DNA of 64,000 nt from Marinilongibacter aquaticus (GCF_020149935.1 NZ_CP083757.1:2815501-2879500); one strand, 5' to 3'; shown: positions 33,383 through 42,650, counted from the stretch's first letter. Notes: generated by a model from the sequence alone, not told the origin. Translations and numbers: made by a program.

Positions 33383-33419
33383 AAAAAAAGGAGTTACATT
33401 TCTGTAACTCCTTTTTTTT
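33383..33419. terminator. Bidirectional terminator beside tRNA-Val
   Basis: Perfect 9-bp stem GGAGTTACA/TGTAACTCC with a 4-nt loop, flanked by a run of seven A and a run of eight T. It lies 5 bp beyond the 3' end of tRNA-Val (minus strand) and can serve both strands. Confidence 0.85.
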
Positions 33420-33424
33420 CAGTG

Positions 33425-33499
33425 TGGGAGTTGAGGGATTCGAACCCCCGACCCTCTGCTTGTAAGGCAGATGCTCTGAACCAACTGAGCTAAACTCCC
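33425..33499 (-). tRNA. tRNA-Val (anticodon TAC)
   Basis: Cloverleaf read on the minus strand: acceptor GGGAGTT/AACTCCC, D-arm GCTC...GAGC, anticodon stem TCTGC/GCAGA with loop CTTACAA (anticodon TAC, reading GTA/valine), and T-arm with TTCGAAT. The CCA tail is not encoded. The toxin island ends immediately beyond its 3' end, a frequent integration site for mobile DNA, but no att duplication is visible. Confidence 0.95.
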
Positions 33500-33644
33500 G
33501 TCGTTTGGGAGTGCAAAGATGTAGCCAAGTTTTATTTCCTGCAAGTATTTGTGAAAAAAAATATGAAAAATTATTCGTGTTCAAGGCGGCGTCAAAACTA
33601 TGGCTTGGGAGGGAGTCTTGTAAGGGCTTATTGAGTAGAAGATT

Positions 33645-33686
33645 GTAAAAAAAATGGGCGGGTCGCATTTCAGCGACCCGCCCATT
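33645..33686 (-). terminator. Terminator after tagaturonate reductase
   Basis: A 14-bp GC-rich stem (AATGGGCGGGTCGC / GCGACCCGCCCATT) with a 6-nt loop, followed on the minus strand by a run of T. It lies 24 bp past the gene's stop. Confidence 0.85.
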
Positions 33687-33709
33687 AAGTCTAAAGTATT
33701 TTTGTGCGA

Positions 33710-35170
33710 TTAGGCGTATACATTCAATGTGGATACCACTTCGCGAACACCGATGAGCATCATGTTGCCCAGATGCGTGGCCACAGCTTCTTCGAAGCCA
33801 GTCAGGTGGGTGAGGTCAATTTCCCAGAACTCTTCGTTGCTCAGGGTGCGGTGTACAATTTCTTTGACGTCGTTACTTTGCCACACTTCATAAAACCAGG
33901 CGGCTTGGTCGTCGTTGATCAGGTATGCTGTGCCCTCGTTTTCGCCGTAATATTTTCCGTCTTGCTCTTTTGTGGCTTTCATGAAAAAGATGTAGGCGGC
34001 CATTCCACGGGCAAAATAGTGGGGTACGCTTTCGAAAATATCGTAATAGCTCATTAAAAGAGGTATCGCCCGCATTTTTATCTTGGCCGTGTATTGGAAA
34101 GTAATGCTCAACCATTTGTGGTCGAGATAAGGGTTTCTGAAACGGTCGATAATGTCTCTGCCGTAACGTTGAACGACTTTCGAATGGATCTTCGGATCAA
34201 CCGATGGGGCCATTTCCGTAAGCATCAAAATGGTGATGTATTTGTCCATCATGGGGTCGGCCATGGCATCCTTCACGGTTTCGAAACCAGAAAGGTAACA
34301 AATGCCCGACATCATGATGTGCGGGGCATTCAGCATTCTGAGTTTCAACTCGCGGTATTGTGTAATTTTCTTTTGGATGATCACACCCGGATCTCCGTCC
34401 GCAAAAGAAAGTCTTTCTTCAATTTCGTCGTCGCCTTCAATGGCCCACAATTTATAGGCTTCAGCCTTAATAAGCAGCCCGTCTTCGTAGCCGAGTTCGT
34501 GGTAAAGCTCTTTCAGTTCGTCGTCTTTAGGTTTGCCGGGCACGATACGGTCGACAAGCGAGCTGCAAAACTTGTTCTCGTCTTTTACCCAAGCGGTAAA
34601 GGCCTCGTCCATTTTATGCTCTTTGATGTGCTTCATCACCACACTCTTCAAAATCTGGCCGTTGTCGACCAAGAGTTCGGTGGGGACAACGATCACGCCA
34701 GGCTTGCCAGCGTCAAATCTTCTTTTCAACCAGGCCACCAACTTGCCCGGGTAGGTTTTGGGGCTGCTGCCGTCTTCAAATGATTCGGTTTCGTATTCCA
34801 GTCCAACTTCTGTGGTGTTGCTGATCACCAAATCGATATTTTCATTCTCCGCGGTTTTCAATATTTCTTCCCATTGGTTTTCGGCCGTGAGCACACGGCT
34901 AATTGCGGAAACCACCACGTTTTTGTGCACCACTTCGGCCTTTTCAATCCCACGAACACAGCAGGTGTACAAGTGGTCTTGATTTACAAATGCATCGATA
35001 TTTGTGCCCATGGATTTTACCACCACAATGCTCCCTCGGAAAAAGCCATTTTTGTTTGCTTTGTCGATCACAAAATCGCAGAGGCCACGCAGCAGAACAC
35101 CAGTGCCAAATTGAAGTACGCGTTCGGGAAATTGATGTGTTCTAGGGTGGGTTGATTCAGAAAGGGTCAT
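33710..35170 (-). CDS. uxaB: Tagaturonate reductase
   Basis: Protein of 486 residues of the mannitol-dehydrogenase-like family. The N-terminus carries the Rossmann motif VLQFGTGVLLRG, and the segment ISNTTEVGL with PGKLVAWLKRRF and VDRIVPGKP matches UxaB (altronate oxidoreductase / tagaturonate reductase), which reduces tagaturonate to altronate with NADH in galacturonate breakdown. The partner enzymes (UxaA, UxaC) are not in this window. Monocistronic with its own terminator. Confidence 0.85.
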   Translation of the reverse strand: MTLSESTHPRTHQFPERVLQFGTGVLLRGLCDFVIDKANKNGFFRGSIVVVKSMGTNIDAFVNQDHLYTCCVRGIEKAEVVHKNVVVSAISRVLTAENQWEEILKTAENENIDLVISNTTEVGLEYETESFEDGSSPKTYPGKLVAWLKRRFDAGKPGVIVVPTELLVDNGQILKSVVMKHIKEHKMDEAFTAWVKDENKFCSSLVDRIVPGKPKDDELKELYHELGYEDGLLIKAEAYKLWAIEGDDEIEERLSFADGDPGVIIQKKITQYRELKLRMLNAPHIMMSGICYLSGFETVKDAMADPMMDKYITILMLTEMAPSVDPKIHSKVVQRYGRDIIDRFRNPYLDHKWLSITFQYTAKIKMRAIPLLMSYYDIFESVPHYFARGMAAYIFFMKATKEQDGKYYGENEGTAYLINDDQAAWFYEVWQSNDVKEIVHRTLSNEEFWEIDLTHLTGFEEAVATHLGNMMLIGVREVVSTLNVYA

Positions 35171-35363
35171 AATTCAGATGCTTTAAAATGAGACCGTAAT
35201 ATTACAAAGGATTTGACGATTTAAGTAGTAAAAAAGGGGCTTATTTCCAATTCAAAGCTCGTGGATTTAAGGGCTTTAAAGTCGGCGGGGGCGGGTTAAA
35301 AAGTGTTAAATGTGGATTCTGTACTTTTATTTCGTATAATTTCACGCCTATTTTAAAGAGATC

Positions 35364-37433
35364 ATGAGGAATTTTAGATACATAATCGCCTTGATGACGG
35401 TGGCCTTCCTTACGCTGATTGCCTTTCAGTGGTATTGGATAGAGAATGCGATCTCTGTGAAACGAGAACAGTTTGATCGTAAAGTGCAGGAGGCTCTGAG
35501 CCAGACCGTCAAGAAAATAGAAAAGCAAGAAGTGATTTTCTTGGCTAAGAAGAGGCTCAAAGAGCAGGAAAACAGAACCTTGGCTTCTTTGGCCGAGCAG
35601 CCAAAAACCAAAACGGTTGTGAAGAAAGTGCGACGGAAGGTGCCAAAGAAAAAGGAGCCGCCGCAAGAAGACTTCAGGCAAGCTTTGGCCTCAAATGTGC
35701 GAAGGGGTTTGTATGCCTTCGACTCTTCAGCAAGCGACAAGGTGAGGGTCCGCGATGTGGCCGGGCTGCAAGGGTTCGAAATGCCGGCAGGAAATGTCGA
35801 TTTCCATGCGGGCGAAGAGCGTCGGATGCCCGATAACCGCCTTCAGTTTTTCAAAGAAATGATGCGGGAGCAAAACCGCATGATGCAGCAGTTTGGTCAA
35901 AGGGCAGGGGATTTGATGGCCCAAGACCGCGAAATTCAGGAGATATTCGAGATGCTCGACAATGAGCTGGCTTTTGTGGCTGGCCCCAATGGCACATTGG
36001 TCATTCCGGGCGAAGATTTGATTGGCGGCAATGTGACCATCCAATTGAATGTGCAGAGTGTCGAACCGCCGCAAAACATCAGGCCGCATTTTAGCTATGG
36101 CGATTCTTTGCCTTATAGGCCAGAAGCTCCGCTTGTGCGGGGTTTCTCGAAGGTTATTCCGTCGCAGCAGCCCGTGGCTCGTGCATTTCGGTCGAAGGAT
36201 AGCGTGAAAAATGTGAGGCAGAATGAGGTGGCCAAGGCGAGGAATGTGTCGAAAAGGCCGCCGAAGCCAAAACAAGAAGAAGAGTACGAATGGGTTGAAG
36301 TGGAAGAAGAGGTGCCCGTGGAAGAGGTGAACAAGCAAAATAAGGTGGCTTTGATAAAGGATGTCTTCACCGATTTCATGCAAGGCGAAAGGAATATTTA
36401 TGACCGTTTGAACCGCGAAATGGTGGATACGCTCTTGGCTCAGGAATTGAAAAGCCAGGGTGTGGGCATCCCGTTTGAATACGGTGTGAAAGACAAGAGC
36501 AATATTGTGTTTGCAAGCTATGGGCTGAATTCAGATCCCGGGTTGATCGGCAAAGCGTACAATGTGCGTCTTTTTCCCAACGACAGCCAGATTCACAACC
36601 AATGGCTTTATGTGTACTTTCCCGAAAAAGACAACTTTATACTTTCCAATATGTGGACGGTCTTCGGAAGTTCAATCTTTTTGATTCTGATGATCGGAGG
36701 CATTTTTTACACTTCGGTACGCACCATGTTGAGGCAAAAGAAATTGTCGATTATCAAAAACGATTTCATCAACAACATGACGCATGAATTCAAAACGCCG
36801 ATTTCGACTATCTCTTTGGCTGTTGAGGTGCTGAAGGACAGGAGCATCAGTCGTGATCCGGAGAAATATTTGAATATCATACGAGACGAAAACAAAAGAC
36901 TCGGCTCGCAAGTGGAAAAGGTATTGCAAATGGCGGTTTTAGATAAAGGAGAAATGAACCTGAATTTCAAAACTGTGAATTTGCATGAAGTAATTGAGCA
37001 ATTAAGCCAAAACCTTGGCGTTCAAATTGAAAATAAGGGCGGCCATTTGTCTTTGGATTTGGAAGCCGAAAACGCCAATATCGAAGCCGATGAGGTGCAT
37101 TTGACCAATATTGTGTACAACTTAATCGACAATGCGATAAAGTACACACCCGAAGATCCGTGCATCGAGATTGCTACGCGAAATATAGCTTCGGGAGTAG
37201 AATTGAGCGTGAGCGACAATGGTCGTGGCATGAGCAAAGAGCAATTGAACCATATTTTTGAGAAGTTCTATCGCGTGTCCACGGGCAATGTGCACGACGT
37301 GAAGGGCTTTGGGCTAGGTTTGAGCTACGTGAAGAAAATGGTTTACCTTCATCGGGGCGAAATAGATGTGAGAAGTAGGCTGGGCGAGGGCACGACTTTT
37401 GTCTTGCGTTTCAACCACGAACAAAATGGATAA
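35364..37433 (+). CDS. Sensor histidine kinase (RprX-like)
   Basis: Protein of 689 residues: a transmembrane segment near the start (IIALMTVAFLTLIAFQWYWI), a long extracytoplasmic region of about 400 residues, a second transmembrane segment (FGSSIFLILMIGGIFYTSV, about 435-453), then the kinase core. The phosphorylated histidine is H474 in NNMTHEFKTPIST; the ATP-binding domain has NLIDNAIKYTPE, SDNGRGMS and GFGLGLSYVKKM. The sensor region is unusual in having a basic proline/lysine stretch (KVRRKVPKKKEPP) and an acidic stretch (EEEYEWVEVEEEVPVEE). It pairs with the regulator that follows 12 bp later; that regulator resembles Bacteroides RprY. Confidence 0.93.
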   Translation: MRNFRYIIALMTVAFLTLIAFQWYWIENAISVKREQFDRKVQEALSQTVKKIEKQEVIFLAKKRLKEQENRTLASLAEQPKTKTVVKKVRRKVPKKKEPPQEDFRQALASNVRRGLYAFDSSASDKVRVRDVAGLQGFEMPAGNVDFHAGEERRMPDNRLQFFKEMMREQNRMMQQFGQRAGDLMAQDREIQEIFEMLDNELAFVAGPNGTLVIPGEDLIGGNVTIQLNVQSVEPPQNIRPHFSYGDSLPYRPEAPLVRGFSKVIPSQQPVARAFRSKDSVKNVRQNEVAKARNVSKRPPKPKQEEEYEWVEVEEEVPVEEVNKQNKVALIKDVFTDFMQGERNIYDRLNREMVDTLLAQELKSQGVGIPFEYGVKDKSNIVFASYGLNSDPGLIGKAYNVRLFPNDSQIHNQWLYVYFPEKDNFILSNMWTVFGSSIFLILMIGGIFYTSVRTMLRQKKLSIIKNDFINNMTHEFKTPISTISLAVEVLKDRSISRDPEKYLNIIRDENKRLGSQVEKVLQMAVLDKGEMNLNFKTVNLHEVIEQLSQNLGVQIENKGGHLSLDLEAENANIEADEVHLTNIVYNLIDNAIKYTPEDPCIEIATRNIASGVELSVSDNGRGMSKEQLNHIFEKFYRVSTGNVHDVKGFGLGLSYVKKMVYLHRGEIDVRSRLGEGTTFVLRFNHEQNG

Positions 37434-37445
37434 GCAAAACAAAAA

Positions 37446-38141
37446 ATGAACAAAAAATTACGCATTCTGCTCGCCGAAGACGACCCGAATCTGGGATTGC
37501 TTTTGCAGGAATACCTGACTGCGAAATCGTATGAAGTAGAATTGGCCAAAGATGGGAACGAAGGCTTGGATATTTTTCTTTCGGCAGACAAATTCGACAT
37601 GTGTATTCTCGATGTGATGATGCCCAAAAAGGACGGTTTTTCTTTGGCCAAGGAGATTCGGCTTAAAGACGCTTTGGTGCCCATAATATTTCTTACGGCC
37701 AAATCAATGAAAGAGGATACCATCCAAGGGTTTAAGTCGGGTGCCGACGATTACATGACCAAGCCCTTCAGCATGGAGGAGTTGCTGATGCGAATGGCGG
37801 CGATTTTTCGTCGTGTCAACCAGGATGAGACCGAAGAACAGCCCACCGAATTCAAGATTGGGGAGTATACATTCGATTCGTCGACCCAGCAATTGCAGTT
37901 GAATGGCAATTGTCAGAAATTAACGACCAAAGAGTCGGAACTGTTGAAGCTTTTTTGCCAAAACTTGAATAAGCCCGTGAGCCGGAGTTTGGCTCTGAAG
38001 CTCATTTGGGGCGACGACAGCTATTTCAATGCCCGCTCAATGGATGTGTATATCACGAAATTGCGAAAGCATTTGAAAGAAGATGAGCATTTGCAGATTT
38101 TAAATTTGCACGGCGAAGGTTTTAAGCTGATCCACAGTTGA
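37446..38141 (+). CDS. rprY: OmpR-type response regulator (RprY-like)
   Basis: Protein of 231 residues. The receiver domain starts with LRILLAEDDPNLGLLLQEYL; the phosphoacceptor is D56 in MCILDVMMPKKDGF, and DDYMTKPFSMEELLMR closes the domain. The C-terminal winged helix has LTTKESELLKLFCQN and SRSLALKLIWGDD...SMDVYITKLRKHL. The sequence closely follows the RprY regulator of Bacteroides, an essential envelope/stress-linked regulator there. Co-transcribed with the kinase. Confidence 0.9.
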   Translation: MNKKLRILLAEDDPNLGLLLQEYLTAKSYEVELAKDGNEGLDIFLSADKFDMCILDVMMPKKDGFSLAKEIRLKDALVPIIFLTAKSMKEDTIQGFKSGADDYMTKPFSMEELLMRMAAIFRRVNQDETEEQPTEFKIGEYTFDSSTQQLQLNGNCQKLTTKESELLKLFCQNLNKPVSRSLALKLIWGDDSYFNARSMDVYITKLRKHLKEDEHLQILNLHGEGFKLIHS

Positions 38142-38217
38142 GAATCAAACGGGCCGTTAAGAGCAAATTCTAATAAGAAAATTCAGTTTTAAGCCGTCAA
38201 ATTGACAATAATAGTTG

Positions 38218-38225
38218 TAAATTTG
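38218..38225 (+). promoter_or_regulatory. Putative -7 element for mreB
   Basis: TAAATTTG matches TAnnTTTG, 38 bp before the mreB ATG. The -33 TTTG is not conserved, so this is a weak call. Confidence 0.4.
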
Positions 38226-38262
38226 CAGCCATTATTTAATTTACAAAGACCTTACACTTCGA

Positions 38263-39294
38263 ATGGCAGGATTCTTTAGCTTTCTGACAAGCGACATCGC
38301 AATTGATCTTGGTACAGCCAATACCTTGATCATTCACAACGACAAAATTGTAGTAGACGAACCTTCGATTATTGCCTTGGATAAGGTGTCGGGAAAAGTC
38401 TTAGCCATTGGTCATAAGGCCATGCAGATGCATGAAAAAACCAACGAAAACATCAAGACCATCCGTCCATTGAAAGACGGTGTGATTGCGGACTTTACCG
38501 CTGCGGAATTGATGATCAGAGGTTTGATAAAAATGATCAAAACCAACCGAAGCTGGTTTTTCTCGCCTTCGCACCGCATGGTGATCTGTATTCCTTCTGG
38601 AATTACCGAAGTGGAAAAACGTGCGGTGAAGGATTCGGCAGAACATGCAGGAGCCAAAGAAGTGTACATGGTGCACGAGCCAATCGCTGCGGCTATCGGG
38701 ATAGGAATAAACATTGAACAGCCGAATGGTTCGATGATTGTCGATATCGGAGGGGGGACCACCGAGATCGCCGTCATTGCTCTGTCAGGAATAGTGTGCG
38801 AAGCTTCTGTGCGAATTGCTGGTGATTTGTTCACACGGGATATTGTCGATTACATGCGTCGTGAGCACAACCTGCTGATTGGTGAGCGTTCGGCCGAGTC
38901 GATTAAAATTCAAGTCGGTGCTGCTTTGCCCGACCTTGATGACGCTCCTGCGGATATCGAAATCCGTGGCCGCGATTTGATGACCGGTATTCCGAAAGAA
39001 ATTAAAGTAACGTACAGTGAAATCGCCTATGCCTTGGACAAGTCGATTTCAAAAATCGAAGAAGCGATAATGCGTGCTCTTGAAATGTCGCCGCCCGAAC
39101 TTTCTTCGGATATCTACGAAAACGGAATTTTCCTTACTGGAGGTGGAGCACTTTTGCACGGTCTGGATAAGCGTTTGGAGATCAAAACGAAGTTGCCAAT
39201 TCATGTGGCCGAAGATCCACTTAAAGCCGTTGTTCGCGGTACGGGCGAAGTGTTGAAAAACCTTGAGAAGTTTCAGGCGGTATTGGTGAATTGA
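38263..39294 (+). CDS. mreB: Rod shape-determining protein MreB
   Basis: Protein of 343 residues, the usual MreB length. Actin-fold motifs are visible: AIDLGTANTLI (phosphate 1), IGHKAMQMHEKTNENIKTIRPLKDGVIADF, IVDIGGGTTEIAVIALSG (phosphate 2) and FLTGGGALLHGLDKRL (adenosine motif). It polymerises beneath the inner membrane to guide sidewall synthesis. First gene of mreBCD, with 15 bp to mreC. Confidence 0.97.
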   Translation: MAGFFSFLTSDIAIDLGTANTLIIHNDKIVVDEPSIIALDKVSGKVLAIGHKAMQMHEKTNENIKTIRPLKDGVIADFTAAELMIRGLIKMIKTNRSWFFSPSHRMVICIPSGITEVEKRAVKDSAEHAGAKEVYMVHEPIAAAIGIGINIEQPNGSMIVDIGGGTTEIAVIALSGIVCEASVRIAGDLFTRDIVDYMRREHNLLIGERSAESIKIQVGAALPDLDDAPADIEIRGRDLMTGIPKEIKVTYSEIAYALDKSISKIEEAIMRALEMSPPELSSDIYENGIFLTGGGALLHGLDKRLEIKTKLPIHVAEDPLKAVVRGTGEVLKNLEKFQAVLVN

Positions 39295-39309
39295 TAATCA
39301 GCAGAGCCT

Positions 39310-40170
39310 ATGTCTCAATTGTTTAGGCTGCTTAATCGGGCCAAGTATTTCTTTTTATTCGTTTTTCTGGAGTTGATCTGCTTTTATTTGATCAGTAAAA
39401 GCAATGTGAAATGGGATGTGACCATGTTCAACTCATCGAATGCCGTATCGGCAAATGTGATGAGTACAACGGCTGGCATCAAGGATTATCTACATCTACG
39501 TACGGAAAACAAAAGCTTGGTGGCCGAAAACAATCAGCTGCGAAATGAGCTTATTCGTCTTGTGGAGCTGGAGAACGTGAGGCCAGATGCTTTCTACAAA
39601 GTGGATTCAGTATATGCCGATAGGTTTCAGTTCACTGTCTCTAAAGTGATAAACAGCACCACAAGTAGGGTAAAGAATTACATTACACTGGATAAGGGCA
39701 TTTTGGATGGCATCGAACCGGGCATGGGGGTCATTGGGCCAAGAGGTGTTGTTGGGCAAGTAAAAGCCTGTAGCGATCATTTCTCAGTGGCATATTCCAT
39801 TTTGCATGAGGATTTCAAAGTGTCGGTTGAGCTGGTAAACAACAGGCTGCGTGAAATGGAGCAAACCGCCTTGGGTTTGTGTAGTTGGGATGGCCGGTCC
39901 AGAAACTTTGTGAAATTGAATACCATTGACCGTTTTAAGCCGACTGTCAAAGGGGATAGTGTGGTCACTTCTGCTCAGAACTTGGTTTTCCCGCAAGGTG
40001 TTTTGGTTGGCCGTGTGTATTCGGTGACTACGCCGAGCAACGGGGCATTCCATGATATTGATGTGCAATTGGCCACTGATTTTGGCAGTTTGACATACGT
40101 GTATATTGTGAAAAATAGATTGTTGGAAGAGCAGTTGAGCTTAGAGGAGGGAGTTTTGCGAGATGAGTAG
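39310..40170 (+). CDS. mreC: Rod shape-determining protein MreC
   Basis: Protein of 286 residues: an N-terminal transmembrane segment (AKYFFLFVFLELICFYLI), a coiled coil (HLRTENKSLVAENNQLRNELIRL) and a periplasmic beta domain with LDKGILDGIEPGMGVIGPRGVVGQV. It bridges MreB to the cell-wall synthesis enzymes. Its 3' end overlaps the start of mreD by 8 bp. Confidence 0.95.
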   Translation: MSQLFRLLNRAKYFFLFVFLELICFYLISKSNVKWDVTMFNSSNAVSANVMSTTAGIKDYLHLRTENKSLVAENNQLRNELIRLVELENVRPDAFYKVDSVYADRFQFTVSKVINSTTSRVKNYITLDKGILDGIEPGMGVIGPRGVVGQVKACSDHFSVAYSILHEDFKVSVELVNNRLREMEQTALGLCSWDGRSRNFVKLNTIDRFKPTVKGDSVVTSAQNLVFPQGVLVGRVYSVTTPSNGAFHDIDVQLATDFGSLTYVYIVKNRLLEEQLSLEEGVLRDE

Positions 40171-40687
40171 TCAAGATGTAATAAAGGCAATTGCTCTGGG
40201 GCTTTTCCTCATTTTTGTACAGGCTTTTTTTGTGCGAAATTTGGTGTTGTACGATGTGGCTTTCTGCTTTCTGTATATACTGGTTATTTTGTGGCTGCCC
40301 GCAGAAATGGACAGTATTTGGGTCATTCTTTTTGCTTTTGGCATTGGTCTTTTTGTCGACATGTTCTATAATACGGCAGGGATACACGCCGCGGCTTGTA
40401 CATTGCTCGGCTTTTTGCGGAAACCCATTCTGAAATACGTAAGCCCATCAAGAGGCATGGAGAACGAGATTCAGAACAGCTTGGACGAGTTGGGGCACCA
40501 ACGGTATTTGGTGTATATCACACTCATGGTTTTCATTCACCATACGGTCTTGTTTTTTATAGAGGCCGGGGGGCTGCATTTGGTTTTGTATACACTGATT
40601 AAGATCTTTTGCAGTCTTGTGTTTACGGTTTTGGTCATTTATTTGATCAGTATTTTTTCAGCAAATCTTTCGAAAAAAAACCAATAA
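40163..40687 (+). CDS. mreD: Rod shape-determining protein MreD
   Basis: Protein of 174 residues with about five transmembrane segments and no soluble domain, as expected for MreD, with the pattern FAFGIGLFVDMFYNTAGIHAAACTLLGFLR. Its ATG lies within the end of mreC. The gene that usually follows, penicillin-binding protein 2 (mrdA) with rodA, is absent here; the next gene is a serine hydrolase. Confidence 0.85.
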   Translation: MSSQDVIKAIALGLFLIFVQAFFVRNLVLYDVAFCFLYILVILWLPAEMDSIWVILFAFGIGLFVDMFYNTAGIHAAACTLLGFLRKPILKYVSPSRGMENEIQNSLDELGHQRYLVYITLMVFIHHTVLFFIEAGGLHLVLYTLIKIFCSLVFTVLVIYLISIFSANLSKKNQ

Positions 40688-40694
40688 AATTTTC

Positions 40695-41873
40695 ATGCGT
40701 TTAGTGGGATTGGCCATTTTGGTAATATGGATGGCTGCGTGCAGTTCGGAAAAATTAGAAGTGGTCGATCAGAAGAAATTGGCTTTGCAAGAAGCCCACC
40801 GCATAGATTCTTTGCGGTTGGCTATCGGTGCGGATAGAAAAGCCGCAGAATTGAAAGAGCTGATCCTGTCCAAAGCCAAGCACGGTTTCAATGGCAACGC
40901 ATTGGTGGCCCAAAGTGGCATCGTGCTTTTGGATACTGCGATCGGAATGGCCAGTTTTGAAGATAAAATCCCTTTGGACAGGCATTCTTCTTTTCAGTTG
41001 GCTTCTATTTCCAAGACTTTTACTGCGGTGTCCATCCTGCAATTGGTTGAAAAGGGAAAGCTAAGTTTAGACCTTACCGTGCAGGAGTATTTTCCTGAAT
41101 TTCCGTATCCTGGAGTGACCATTCGGAGCCTGTTGAGCCACCGTTCTGGCTTGCCGTATTACGAATACAATTTTGAGCAAAAGGCAAGGGGAGAGCATGT
41201 TTTTCCGGATAATCAATTGCTGATGCAGTGGTTTGCCCTCGCCGACCCCAAACTGAAGGCTTTCAATTTGCCAGATCATTACTTTTCGTACAACAATACA
41301 AATTTTGCCATATTGGCGGCGATTGTCGAAAAGGTGACCAATGAAGATTTCGGGCATTATCTGAAAAAACATATTTTCCAGCCGCTTGGCATGGAAGAGT
41401 CTTTCGTGGCCAGGGGTTTGAACGAATCTTCTTTGCACAGAACTTACGGTTACCAGCGGGGCCGTCGCGTGCCTTTTGACACTTTCGATAACATTTTGGG
41501 CGATAAGGGCGTGTTTTCGAGTACGCACGATCTGTTCAAATGGTATCAAGCTTTGGCTACGGGCAAAGTGGTAAGCCGCGATTTATTGAAAGAGGCTTTT
41601 ACGCCCAGAAGTTTCGAACATCCGGGTTTACGAAATTACGGATACGGGTTTCGTTTGTGGGTGAATGAAAAACAGAAAACCGACTATATCTACCATACGG
41701 GATGGTGGAAGGGCTACAATACCATTTTCTTTTTTGACCCCAAAGAAGACTTCCTGATCGTATTGCTGAGCAACAAGTACAACCGCTCGGTGTACAACAT
41801 TCGCAACATAATCGAGGTGTTGCATTCGGATGAGAGGTCGACAAGCGTGGAGGAAAATATCCTTGACGATTGA
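40695..41873 (+). CDS. Beta-lactamase-fold serine hydrolase lipoprotein
   Basis: Protein of 392 residues with a lipoprotein signal (MRLVGLAILVIWMAAC). The class C/beta-lactamase-like motifs are SxxK in LASISKTFTAVSIL (nucleophile serine), YNN in FSYNNTNFAIL, and HTGWWKG near the end. It is a serine peptidase or esterase anchored in the envelope, and 7 bp downstream of mreD, so it may be co-transcribed with mreBCD. A cell-wall peptidase or esterase role is plausible but not shown. Confidence 0.85.
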   Translation: MRLVGLAILVIWMAACSSEKLEVVDQKKLALQEAHRIDSLRLAIGADRKAAELKELILSKAKHGFNGNALVAQSGIVLLDTAIGMASFEDKIPLDRHSSFQLASISKTFTAVSILQLVEKGKLSLDLTVQEYFPEFPYPGVTIRSLLSHRSGLPYYEYNFEQKARGEHVFPDNQLLMQWFALADPKLKAFNLPDHYFSYNNTNFAILAAIVEKVTNEDFGHYLKKHIFQPLGMEESFVARGLNESSLHRTYGYQRGRRVPFDTFDNILGDKGVFSSTHDLFKWYQALATGKVVSRDLLKEAFTPRSFEHPGLRNYGYGFRLWVNEKQKTDYIYHTGWWKGYNTIFFFDPKEDFLIVLLSNKYNRSVYNIRNIIEVLHSDERSTSVEENILDD

Positions 41874-42132
41874 ATCTGATCGCCGAACGGATTTCCATCT
41901 CTTAATATTTTATGGTTTTTGGGCTTCGAGTGGCATGCTTTCCCTATGGGTGAGCTTGGCGATATTTTGCTCATGGAGGTGAATTTTTGTCTCAATACAT
42001 GACATATTGTCACTAATTTGTTTTTCTCGAACTTAAAAATAAGACAAAATGGCACACTTTTCGTTTTGGTCTGTCCTTTGTTCAATTGGCATTGTAGACA
42101 TTTAGAATTTAAACACTAAAATCAATATCAAA

Positions 42133-42567
42133 ATGAACAGCTTAGTAAAATCATTTAGACCTGTAAACGCATTTCCTTCATTCTTCGACGGTTTCTTGAA
42201 CGAGTTGGATCAGGCCGCCGCCCAACATTTTACTCAACAACTTCCCGCCGTGAATGTATCGCAAGATGAAGACGGCTTTAAATTGGAATTGGCCGCTCCT
42301 GGCTTGAAAAAAGAAGATTTCAATATCAAGGTAGACGGACAGACTTTGAGCGTGTCTGCGGAAAAGAAAACAGAAGAAACAGAGCAGAAGGAAAAGTATA
42401 CTCGCAAGGAATTCAGCTACACCAATTTTTCGAGAAGTTTCAGGTTGCCTAAGAGTGTAGATTTGGACAAAATTGAGGCTTCGCACGAAAACGGCATCTT
42501 GTTCTTGTCCTTGCCCAAGAAAGAAGAAGCAAAGCCAAGAGAGCCTAAATTGATTACTGTGGCCTAG
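42133..42567 (+). CDS. Small heat shock protein (Hsp20/alpha-crystallin)
   Basis: Protein of 144 residues. The alpha-crystallin domain spans about 38-135, from VNVSQDEDGFKLELAAPGLKKEDFNIKVDGQTLSV to NGILFLSLPKKEEAK, with the GILFLSLP core. It is an ATP-independent holdase that binds unfolding proteins. Preceded by 259 bp without a gene and followed by a terminator; no heat-shock operator is identifiable by eye. Confidence 0.95.
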   Translation: MNSLVKSFRPVNAFPSFFDGFLNELDQAAAQHFTQQLPAVNVSQDEDGFKLELAAPGLKKEDFNIKVDGQTLSVSAEKKTEETEQKEKYTRKEFSYTNFSRSFRLPKSVDLDKIEASHENGILFLSLPKKEEAKPREPKLITVA

Positions 42568-42622
42568 TTGCCATCTTTTGGGAGAGCCCTGGATCTTGAA
42601 TTGTTAAACGCTTAGGAAAGAG

Positions 42623-42650
42623 GCAGTTCCCGTTTTGGGACTGCTTTTTT
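42623..42650 (+). terminator. Terminator after hsp20
   Basis: GCAGTTCCC/GGGACTGC hairpin with one bulge and a run of six T, 55 bp after the hsp20 stop. Confidence 0.75.

Noticed and set aside
28790-33499. Tested as an integrative element at tRNA-Val
   Set aside because: No integrase, no att duplication of the tRNA 3' end is visible on the far side; the tRNA neighbourhood alone is not evidence of integration.
33372-33668. 98-residue minus-strand ORF over tRNA-Val
   Set aside because: Its C-terminal half is the translation of the tRNA and the flanking terminator; no independent gene evidence.
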